Assembly: GCA_030426005.1 (NCBI GenBank)
Contig: JAUHZM010000237.1
Coordinates: forward strand, 1 to 5,036
Direction of reading: 5' to 3'
Source of the DNA: Gammaproteobacteria bacterium
Lineage (GTDB): Bacteria > Pseudomonadota > Gammaproteobacteria > Arenicellales > Arenicellaceae
Length of the DNA stretch: 5,036 nucleotides
Below, piece by piece: positions 1 to 5,036 of this stretch. The position numbers were made by a program, and so were the translations under genes. How positions within the stretch are numbered: the first letter of the stretch is position 1; every line of letters starts with the position of its first letter. Below the pieces are notes generated by a model, which did not search any database, was not told the DNA's origin, and saw only the letters and a program-made list of their open reading frames with translations.

Positions 1-1216
1 GAAGACGGATTTTCCCGAGTTGGAATTGGTCAAGCTGGAGCAAAATTATCGATCCATGGGGCGGATATTGGCGCTGGCAAACCACGTCATCCAGAATAAT
101 CCGCGACCTTTTGAAAAGCAGTTGTGGAGTGATTTGGGCTTTGGCGAGCCAATCACGGTGATGCACGCGGAGAACGATGAACGCGAAGCCGAAAAAGTGG
201 TGGCGGGGCTGATGCAACACCGTTTTCAACATCAGCGCCCGTACAGTGACTACGCCATTTTGTATCGCGGCAATCATCAGTCACGAATGCTGGAGCAGAA
301 ACTGCGAGAAATGCACATTCCGTATTACTTGAGCGGTGGCTTGTCATTCTTTGATCGCTCAGAGATCAAAGATGTGATGGCCTATTTGCGATTGGTAACC
401 AATCCGCTCGACGACAATGCCTTTGTGCGCGCCATCAACACGCCGCGTCGGGGAATTGGTTCCGGGACACTCGAGGCACTCGCCGAAACCGCACGACAAG
501 AAAAATGCAGTTTGTATGAAGCGATACAGCGCGCGGCACTGCACAGTCATTTGTCGGCTTCAAGGCAAGCACCGTTGCGCCAGTTTGAGCATTGGTTAGA
601 CGGCATGATTCAACGTGCCGAAACAGATTCCCCGGTTGGTTTAATCAACGACCTGTTGAGCGATATCGAATACCAGGACTGGATCGTGAAGCAAAGTGCC
701 AGCCCAGAGCAGGCTGAGATGCGCTGGCGTAATATCGAGGATTTGTTGGGATGGGTTAAGTCCATTGCCAGTAAAGGCGAAGATAAAAAGCTGGCGGATG
801 TGGTTTCCGTGGTCAGTTTGATGGGTATTTTGGAAAAAAACGAAGACGACACCAACGACAATGTGGTGTCGCTGATGACACTGCATGCGTCAAAAGGGTT
901 GGAGTTCCCACACGTGACGATCGTTGGGCTGGAAGAAGAGATCCTGCCGCACCGCACCAGTATCGAAGAAGATATGGTGGAAGAAGAGCGGCGGCTGTTT
1001 TACGTTGGGATCACACGCGCCCAGCGCGAACTCGTGCTGTCCTATGCCAATCAGCGTAAACGTTATGGTGAAGTGATCGAATGCACGCCAAGCCGATTTC
1101 TGGACGAGTTGGATGAACAACACATCGTTTGGGAGGAAAAGCTGGCCAAAGATCCGGAGCGTCAGGAAGAAGTTGGGCAGACACATTTGGCGGCAATGCG
1201 GGCCTTACTGGGCTAA
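1..1216 (+). CDS. rep: ATP-dependent DNA helicase Rep, 3' part (N-terminus off the left edge)
   Basis: C-terminal 404 residues of a superfamily 1A (UvrD/Rep) 3'-to-5' DNA helicase; codons are in frame from base 2 and the stop is TAA at 1214-1216. Rep helps replication forks pass DNA-bound proteins. Seen: motif IV region LEQNYRS (bases 35-55), the segment GGLSFFDRSEIKD (about 332-370) leading into the 2B domain, motif V MTLHASKGLEF (875-907) and motif VI YVGITRAQREL (1001-1033) with its arginine finger. Phrases such as LVTNPLDDNAF and the C-terminal GQTHLAAMRALLG resemble remembered E. coli Rep more than UvrD or PcrA. The Walker A and B motifs must lie upstream, as E. coli Rep is about 673 residues and roughly 270 are missing here. 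A TTG at base 20 is not a credible start, because the frame stays open to the edge and already reads Rep-like sequence. The C-terminus stops a few residues earlier than E. coli Rep and lacks its basic tail. No terminator is evident after the stop. Confidence 0.95.
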   Translation, partial: KTDFPELELVKLEQNYRSMGRILALANHVIQNNPRPFEKQLWSDLGFGEPITVMHAENDEREAEKVVAGLMQHRFQHQRPYSDYAILYRGNHQSRMLEQKLREMHIPYYLSGGLSFFDRSEIKDVMAYLRLVTNPLDDNAFVRAINTPRRGIGSGTLEALAETARQEKCSLYEAIQRAALHSHLSASRQAPLRQFEHWLDGMIQRAETDSPVGLINDLLSDIEYQDWIVKQSASPEQAEMRWRNIEDLLGWVKSIASKGEDKKLADVVSVVSLMGILEKNEDDTNDNVVSLMTLHASKGLEFPHVTIVGLEEEILPHRTSIEEDMVEEERRLFYVGITRAQRELVLSYANQRKRYGEVIECTPSRFLDELDEQHIVWEEKLAKDPERQEEVGQTHLAAMRALLG

Positions 1217-1262
1217 AAACGCCGAATAGTCGCTATCAAACCAGCAAAACACTTGACACATC

Positions 1263-1271
1263 TGGTACAAT
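1263..1271 (+). promoter_or_regulatory. Possible extended -10 promoter for petABC
   Basis: TGGTACAAT fits the extended -10 form TGnTATAAT with one mismatch. An extended -10 can work without a good -35, and the hexamer 17 bases upstream (1243-1248, AGCAAA) is poor. A perfect TTGACA occurs at 1253-1258 but is only 7 bases from the -10, far from the usual 16-18, so the two cannot act as a standard pair. If the element is used, transcription would begin near 1278 and give a leader of about 170 bases before petA. Assignment is by motif and position only. Confidence 0.4.
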
Positions 1272-1284
1272 CGCGACCCAATAA

Positions 1285-1309
1285 ATTGAAACCCAAAGCT
1301 GGTTTCGAT
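1285..1309 (+). repeat. Hairpin in the petA leader
   Basis: ATTGAAACC (1285-1293) pairs with GGTTTCGAT (1301-1309), giving nine pairs with one G-T wobble around the 7-base loop CAAAGCT. The right arm shares GGTTT with a longer-range repeat (1298-1305 against 1238-1245), so the two pairings exclude each other. The hairpin lies just after the possible transcription start, and no T-tract follows. It could be a leader RNA structure or a protein-binding dyad; chance is not excluded. Confidence 0.4.
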
Positions 1310-1446
1310 CGGGTTGAAAACTTAGGTCAAAATTCAGCGTGCAACTTGTTGTTTTTATTGTGTAGTTTGGTGCAGGTTGCGCAAAATAACATTAACTAAG
1401 CGAATAATTCCGACCTTTTTAGGGTTGGACGATTTTAGGAGCTCGT

Positions 1447-2082
1447 ATGGCTGACAACCAGGTTAGCAGCGTAAATGCCGATGGCATGAGCGTTGAAGAT
1501 AAAAAAAGGCGTCGATTCCTGACTGGGATCACGGCAGGCTTTGGTGCAGTAGGTGGCGCGTTTGCGGTAACCCCATTTGTACTCAGCATGACGCCGAGTG
1601 AGCGGGCTAAAAACGCCGGTGCACCTGTGCAGTACGACTTGTCCAAAATTCAAGCTGGCCAAATGGTTAAGGTTGAATGGCGCGGGAAGCCAGTGGTATT
1701 GCTCAAGCGTAGCGACGAAATGATGGCGGGTTTGGATAAAATCACCGACAAGCTAGCTGACCCCGATTCGCTGTCGAGTAATCAACCTGCATACGCACAG
1801 AATAATTCGCGTTCAGACCAGTCTTCACCAGCACTGTTGGTTATGGAAGCGGTCTGCACGCACTTAGGTTGCTCACCGGTTGAGAAGCTGGCGATTGGAC
1901 CAGATCCACAGATGGGACCAGACTCTCAAGGTGGTTTTTTCTGTCCATGCCACGGCTCAAAATTTGATTTGGCAGGTCGTGTTTATAAAAACGTACCTGC
2001 AACCACCAACATGCCTGTACCGCCATTCGCGATTGCAGGCGATATGATCACCATCGGTGAAGACGGCGGGAGGAACGCGTAA
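1447..2082 (+). CDS. petA: Ubiquinol-cytochrome c reductase, Rieske iron-sulfur subunit
   Basis: Rieske 2Fe-2S subunit of the cytochrome bc1 complex, 211 residues. It takes one electron from quinol at the Qo site of cytochrome b and hands it to cytochrome c1 on the periplasmic side. The N-terminus has a twin-arginine motif (R21-R22-R23-F24-L25) followed by a hydrophobic span at about 26-48, consistent with Tat export and retention as a membrane anchor. Cluster box I is C137-T-H139-L-G-C142 and box II is C166-P-C168-H169-G-S. By family knowledge C137, H139, C166 and H169 bind the cluster and C142 and C168 form the disulfide. The 23 residues between C142 and C166 exceed the roughly 13 of mitochondrial forms; as I recall this longer loop, and a polar insert at about 105-127, are normal in beta- and gammaproteobacterial proteins. 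The start is set by AGGAG at 1437-1441, five bases upstream. First gene of petABC; its stop TAA overlaps the petB ATG by one base. Confidence 0.97.
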   Translation: MADNQVSSVNADGMSVEDKKRRRFLTGITAGFGAVGGAFAVTPFVLSMTPSERAKNAGAPVQYDLSKIQAGQMVKVEWRGKPVVLLKRSDEMMAGLDKITDKLADPDSLSSNQPAYAQNNSRSDQSSPALLVMEAVCTHLGCSPVEKLAIGPDPQMGPDSQGGFFCPCHGSKFDLAGRVYKNVPATTNMPVPPFAIAGDMITIGEDGGRNA

Positions 2083-2084
2083 TG
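2068..2084 (+). promoter_or_regulatory. petB ribosome binding site and TAATG coupling junction
   Basis: A strong GGGAGGA (2068-2074) lies within the last codons of petA, seven bases before the petB ATG at 2082. The petA stop TAA (2080-2082) shares its final A with that ATG. The arrangement suggests translational coupling that would help make the Rieske protein and cytochrome b in matched amounts (inference). Confidence 0.85.
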
Positions 2085-3476
2085 GCTATTCATCGTCATG
2101 ACAATCACAAAAGCGCCAATGCATTTATGCAATGGGTGGATGATCGTTTTCCTGCCACTAAAGTTTGGAATGAGCACCTAGCAGAATACTGGGCGGCTAA
2201 GAACTTTAACTTCTGGTACTACTTCGGTTCACTGGCGATTCTGGTGCTGGTTATCCAGCTTTTAACCGGTATCTTCCTGACCATGCACTACAAGCCAGAC
2301 GCGCAGCTGGCGTTTGCTTCCGTGGAATACATCATGCGTGATGTGCCTTACGGATGGCTCGTGCGGTACCTGCATTCCACCGGTGCGTCCATGTTCTTCG
2401 TGGTGGTGTACTTACACATGTTCCGCGGCGTGATCTACGGGTCGCACCGAGAGCCACGTGAGCTGGTGTGGTTGATCGGTTGCGTTATTTTCGTGGCCTT
2501 GATGGCGGAAGCGTTTATGGGTTATCTGCTGCCGTGGGGCAATATGTCTTACTGGGGCGCGCAGGTAATTATCTCGTTGTTCGACGTAATCCCGTACTTT
2601 GGTCCGATTTTGACCGAGTGGATTCGTGGTGACTTCGTTATTTCAGACGCAACATTGAACCGATTCTTCGCGTTCCACGTGATTCTGTTGCCGTTGATTC
2701 TGGTAGCGCTGGTCTTCCTGCACTTGGTTGCCTTGCACCACGTTGGTTCTAACAACCCAGACGGTATCGACATCTTTGAAAACCTAGATGAAAACGGTAA
2801 GCCAGTTGATGGCGTGCCTTTCTTCCCGCATATCGTGATCAAAGATCTGATTGGTGTGTGTGGCTTTTTTATCGTTTATCTGGGCATCGTATTTTTCTGG
2901 CCAGATCTGGGCGGTATCTTCCTCGAGAAAGATAACTTTGCACCGGCGAACCCGCTGCAAACACCACCTGATATCGTGCCGTTGTGGTACTTCACACCGT
3001 TCTATTCAATCTTACGTGCGAGTACTGAAACGCTGTTGATGTTCTTCGCGTGGTCGAGTGTGGCGATTGCCGTTTTAGCTGCTTTGTTCACCAAAGTTGA
3101 TTTGAAGTACAAAATTGGTTTCATCATCGTTGGTGCCATCGCCTGGTTCGTATTTATGAACTCAAGCGGTAAAGCCTGGGGCGTCATTCTGATGGGTTCA
3201 GCTATCGTGTGCTTCTTCTTGCTGCCTTGGCTGGATCGTTCACCTGTGAAATCGATTCGTTATCGTAGCTGGCCATTTAAAGTGGCGCTGGCGCTGTTCT
3301 TGGTAGCGTTCTTCATCCTGGGCTATCTGGGTATGAATGCACCGACGCCAGTTAAAACCGTCATGGCGCAGGTTTGCACGTGCATCTACTTTGCGTTCTT
3401 TATTCTGATGCCTTGGTTCACCAGTATTGGCCAAACCAAACCAGAACCAGAACGTGTCACTTACGACGCGCACTAA
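2082..3476 (+). CDS. petB: Ubiquinol-cytochrome c reductase, cytochrome b subunit
   Basis: Membrane core of the bc1 complex, 464 residues, holding hemes bL and bH and both quinone sites (Qo and Qi). Heme ligands by family alignment are H98 and H112 in helix B and H199 and H214 in helix D. Helix D has 14 residues between its histidines, not the 13 of mitochondrial cytochrome b. Other landmarks are GYLLPWGNMSYWGA at 147-160, LHHVGSNNPDG at 218-228 and the Qo motif P300-L-W-Y303, where mitochondria have PEWY. I place membrane spans at about 44-68, 92-117, 127-150, 195-217, 253-275, 313-337, 344-360, 366-384, 399-418 and 425-446, ten in all. The standard protein has eight; the two extra appear to come from an insert at about 313-362, between the Qo motif and helix F. 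As I recall, betaproteobacterial forms of about 460 residues share this, so it is probably a lineage trait and not a local rearrangement. Coupled to petA; petC follows after 14 bases. Confidence 0.97.
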   Translation: MAIHRHDNHKSANAFMQWVDDRFPATKVWNEHLAEYWAAKNFNFWYYFGSLAILVLVIQLLTGIFLTMHYKPDAQLAFASVEYIMRDVPYGWLVRYLHSTGASMFFVVVYLHMFRGVIYGSHREPRELVWLIGCVIFVALMAEAFMGYLLPWGNMSYWGAQVIISLFDVIPYFGPILTEWIRGDFVISDATLNRFFAFHVILLPLILVALVFLHLVALHHVGSNNPDGIDIFENLDENGKPVDGVPFFPHIVIKDLIGVCGFFIVYLGIVFFWPDLGGIFLEKDNFAPANPLQTPPDIVPLWYFTPFYSILRASTETLLMFFAWSSVAIAVLAALFTKVDLKYKIGFIIVGAIAWFVFMNSSGKAWGVILMGSAIVCFFLLPWLDRSPVKSIRYRSWPFKVALALFLVAFFILGYLGMNAPTPVKTVMAQVCTCIYFAFFILMPWFTSIGQTKPEPERVTYDAH

Positions 3477-3479
3477 GCG

Positions 3480-3483
3480 AGGA
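3480..3483 (+). promoter_or_regulatory. petC ribosome binding site
   Basis: AGGA lies seven bases before the ATG at 3491. It decides the petC start: the same frame is open to an earlier ATG at 3374, but that lies inside petB and would put 39 non-secretory residues ahead of a good signal peptide. Confidence 0.8.
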
Positions 3484-3490
3484 TTCAATA

Positions 3491-4282
3491 ATGAAGAAAA
3501 TTACTATTCTGTTGATGTCGCTAACCGCGAGTCTCACGTTGAGTTCAGCGGCTATGGCCGCTGGCGGTGGCAACGAGGTGAAAGACAAGGTCTATATCAA
3601 TATGTCTGACAAGGCCGCACTGCAAAACGGTGCAAAATTGTTCATGAACTATTGTCTGGCTTGTCACAGTGCACAGTATTCTCGCTACGAGCGTGTGGCT
3701 GAAGACCTGGATATCCCGTTGTACCAGTTGAAAGACAATCTGATGTTCACCACGGAAAAGCCGGGTGACCTGATGAAGACGACGATGCCTGCAGAAGACG
3801 CCAAAGAGTGGTTTGGTGTTGCGCCACCGGATTTGTCGTTGGTCTCTCGCGTGCGTAAGCCAGATTGGATTTACACCTATTTGCGTGCGTTCTACCAAGA
3901 CGAGTCGACTCCAAGTGGTTGGAACAACTCCTTATTTGCCAACGTTGCGATGCCGCATGCAATGTATGAGTTGCAAGGTGTACAACGTTTGGTGAAATCC
4001 GGCGTTGACGTTCATGGTGGCGACGGCCATGGTGAAGGGATCCAATTGGCCGAAGGCCAAAAGCTGGTTGGTGACGCAATTTTTGAATTGCAGCACCCTG
4101 GCAAAATGTCACCGGCCGAGTTTGATAAAGCGATTGCCGATTTGACCGCCTTTTTGGCTTACCTGGGTGAGCCTGCTCAATTGAAGCGTAAAACCATTGG
4201 TGTCTACACCCTTGGATTTCTCATCATCTTGTTACTGTTGTGCATGATGTTGAAGAAAGAATACTGGCGCGACGTTCATTAA
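3491..4282 (+). CDS. petC: Ubiquinol-cytochrome c reductase, cytochrome c1 subunit
   Basis: Cytochrome c1 of the bc1 complex, 263 residues; receives electrons from the Rieske cluster and passes them to soluble or membrane cytochrome c in the periplasm. The N-terminus is a Sec signal peptide (MKK, then a hydrophobic core) with a likely cut after A-M-A at residue 23. The covalent heme site is C55-L-A-C58-H59 (bases 3653-3667). The sixth heme ligand is probably M154 in NVAMPH. A C-terminal membrane anchor spans about 235-252 and is followed by the basic tail KKEYWRDVH, which should face the cytoplasm. A His/Gly/Asp-rich stretch at 174-183 is a likely surface loop. Length and layout fit the stand-alone proteobacterial c1, not the petB-petC fusion of some alphaproteobacteria. 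Last gene of the operon; a terminator follows about 20 bases after the stop. Confidence 0.97.
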   Translation: MKKITILLMSLTASLTLSSAAMAAGGGNEVKDKVYINMSDKAALQNGAKLFMNYCLACHSAQYSRYERVAEDLDIPLYQLKDNLMFTTEKPGDLMKTTMPAEDAKEWFGVAPPDLSLVSRVRKPDWIYTYLRAFYQDESTPSGWNNSLFANVAMPHAMYELQGVQRLVKSGVDVHGGDGHGEGIQLAEGQKLVGDAIFELQHPGKMSPAEFDKAIADLTAFLAYLGEPAQLKRKTIGVYTLGFLIILLLLCMMLKKEYWRDVH

Positions 4283-4301
4283 GTCGCATCAGATGAATGA
4301 G

Positions 4302-4340
4302 AAAAGACGCGGCATGGGGAAGCCTGTGCCGCGTTTTGTC
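4302..4340 (+). terminator. Rho-independent terminator of petABC
   Basis: ACGCGGCATGGG (4307-4318) pairs with CCTGTGCCGCGT (4323-4334) over 12 pairs, two of them G-T wobbles, around a GAAG tetraloop (4319-4322). A short T-run (4334-4337) follows on the right and an A-run (4302-4305) precedes on the left, so it may work in both directions, though no gene on the other strand needs it. It separates petABC transcription from sspA. Confidence 0.85.
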
Positions 4341-4426
4341 CGTTTAGATTTGATCATTTTAGAGCGCTGTGTGAAGGCTTTTTGCCGCGCGCTCACATTG
4401 TCCATTTAATACATAGGAAAACTATC
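4341..4426 (+). promoter_or_regulatory. sspA upstream region with weak inverted repeat and doubtful promoter
   Basis: Short gap that should carry the sspA promoter, given the terminator before it. GAGCGC (4362-4367) and GCGCTC (4389-4394) form a 6-base inverted repeat, with GGC and GCC (4376-4378, 4384-4386) able to pair inside around TTTTT. A possible promoter is TTGCCG (4382-4387) with TTTAAT (4405-4410) at a 17-base spacing, but it would start transcription near 4417, inside the ribosome binding site, which makes it doubtful. The ribosome binding site itself is AGGA at 4415-4418, eight bases before the ATG. Confidence 0.35.
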
Positions 4427-5036
4427 ATGAGTACACTCGCAACCAGACGTTCTATTATGACGCTTTATTCTGGGACTGACTGCGTGCTGAGCCATGCCTG
4501 CCGGATTGTCGTTCGCGAGAAAGACATTGAGTGTGAAGTTGTTTACACCGATCCGTCTGACCCTTGCCAGGAGCTGGCAGAATTTAATCCATATAACGAA
4601 ACGCCAACCTTGGTGGATCGTGACCTAGTGCTGTACGACCCATATATCATCAATGAGTACTTGGACGAGCGTTTTCCGCATCCGCCATTGATGCCAGTTG
4701 ACCCAGTGTCGCGCGCTAAGCAGCGTTTGATGATCATGCGTTTGAATCGTGATTGGCTGAGTTCATTCAAAGCACTTCAAGCTGATCCAAAAAACAAAGA
4801 GGCGCACAAAGTCATTCGTGACGGCTTTATTGCGATTTCGCCACTGTTCACTGAGCAAGAGTTTGCGATGGGCGAAGAATACTCACTGGTTGACGTTATT
4901 CTGGCGCCAATGTTGTGGCGTCTTCCGGTCTTGAACATCATGCTGCCAAAGCAAGCGCAAGCTGTGGACGAGTACGCAGAGCGATTGTTTGCACGCCAAG
5001 CATTCCAAGATAGTTTGAGTGACAACGAGCGCGATC
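4427..5036 (+). CDS. sspA: Stringent starvation protein A (SspA), 3' end off the right edge
   Basis: SspA has a glutathione-transferase fold but works as an RNA-polymerase-associated regulator in stationary phase, acid and starvation stress, not as an enzyme (known from E. coli). The first 203 residues are present; E. coli SspA is 212, so only a few codons are missing. Seen: RRSIMTLYSG at 7-16, the thioredoxin-like N-terminal domain to about residue 85, the family signature YLDERFPHPPLMP at 78-90, and an all-helical C-terminal domain with SLVDVILAPMLWRLP at 153-167. P84-H85-P86 match the E. coli surface pocket known to matter for function, at the same numbering. Residues 71-72 are Asp-Pro where E. 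coli has Glu-Ser. The start is ATG 4427 with AGGA eight bases upstream. The terminator before it argues for separate transcription from petABC. In related genomes sspB usually follows; it would lie outside the window. Confidence 0.95.
   Translation, partial: MSTLATRRSIMTLYSGTDCVLSHACRIVVREKDIECEVVYTDPSDPCQELAEFNPYNETPTLVDRDLVLYDPYIINEYLDERFPHPPLMPVDPVSRAKQRLMIMRLNRDWLSSFKALQADPKNKEAHKVIRDGFIAISPLFTEQEFAMGEEYSLVDVILAPMLWRLPVLNIMLPKQAQAVDEYAERLFARQAFQDSLSDNERD

Larger units (their letters stand above)
1217..1446 (+). promoter_or_regulatory. Noncoding leader region between rep and petA
   Basis: A stretch of 230 bases without a credible gene that must carry the petABC promoter, unless the operon is read through from rep. 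It contains a possible extended -10 promoter (1263-1271), a hairpin (1285-1309), an 8-base inverted repeat flanking both (AAACCAGC 1238-1245 and GCTGGTTT 1298-1305), and the petA ribosome binding site AGGAG at 1437-1441. A second, weaker -10-like hexamer AATAAT lies at 1403-1408 without a good -35. No T-tract follows any hairpin here, so nothing looks like a terminator for rep. The region from about 1310 to 1436 is AT-leaning and otherwise shows no structure I can name. Confidence 0.55.

Noticed and set aside
20..22. TTG as the start of the helicase gene
   Set aside because: The reading frame is open from base 2 and the upstream residues (KTDFPE) already fit Rep; the gene is cut by the window edge.
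610..957. Long open frames on the minus strand opposite rep (also 641-886 and 890-1186)
   Set aside because: They are antisense to a conserved coding region, resemble no family I know and have no supporting signals.
1264..1277. Sigma-54-type (-24/-12) promoter beginning at TGGTAC
   Set aside because: The GC expected at the -12 position, ten bases after the GG, is absent.
1285..1309. Terminator for rep
   Set aside because: The hairpin is not followed by a T-tract on the + strand and its stem is AT-rich; it fits a leader structure better.
3374..3490. Earlier in-frame ATG for petC, giving 302 residues
   Set aside because: It lies inside petB, lacks a good ribosome binding site and would bury the signal peptide; ATG 3491 has AGGA at correct spacing.
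3545..4112. Minus-strand open frames opposite petC (117 and 121 codons)
   Set aside because: Shadows of the conserved cytochrome c1 gene; composition and residues look like frame by-products.
4543..5025. Minus-strand open frames at the right end
   Set aside because: The + strand here is clearly sspA, running off the edge without a stop; the opposite frames are by-products.
1..5036. Mobile element, CRISPR array, tRNA or novel defence-type system
   Set aside because: No long direct or terminal repeats, no spacer pattern, no RNA-gene motifs, and every long gene belongs to a well-known housekeeping family.

Overview
The window is an ordinary chromosomal stretch from a proteobacterium. It is most likely a gammaproteobacterium (betaproteobacterium less likely) with a respiratory cytochrome bc1 complex. 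The evidence is a Rep-type helicase, a three-gene petABC operon with separate Rieske, cytochrome b and cytochrome c1 genes, and sspA directly after petC, a neighbourhood common in those two classes. Base composition looks balanced and uniform, and all genes lie on the + strand. I see no mobile element, CRISPR array, tRNA or rRNA.

Layout: bases 1-1216 are the 3' part of rep, a 3'-to-5' DNA helicase whose ATP-binding N-terminal half lies off the left edge. Bases 1217-1446 are a noncoding leader with a possible extended -10 promoter, a hairpin and the petA ribosome binding site. Bases 1447-4282 are petA, petB and petC, tightly packed: petA and petB overlap by one base (TAATG), and petB and petC are separated by 14 bases. 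A clear rho-independent terminator (about 4302-4340) closes the operon. Bases 4341-4426 hold a weak inverted repeat and the sspA upstream region. Bases 4427-5036 are sspA, missing only its last few codons at the right edge.

Function: PetA, PetB and PetC together form the membrane quinol:cytochrome c oxidoreductase. PetB carries two b hemes and the two quinone sites, PetA carries the mobile 2Fe-2S cluster, and PetC carries the c heme that passes electrons to soluble cytochromes. Rep clears obstacles ahead of replication forks. SspA is an RNA-polymerase-associated stress regulator. Neither Rep nor SspA is part of the bc1 pathway; they are neighbours only.

I found no undescribed system. What merits a second look is in the fine detail: a PLWY (not PEWY) quinol-site motif and a Gln-to-Asn change in cytochrome b, an insertion of about 50 residues forming two extra membrane spans in the same protein, a structured operon leader, and a changed residue pair in the glutathione-site region of SspA.
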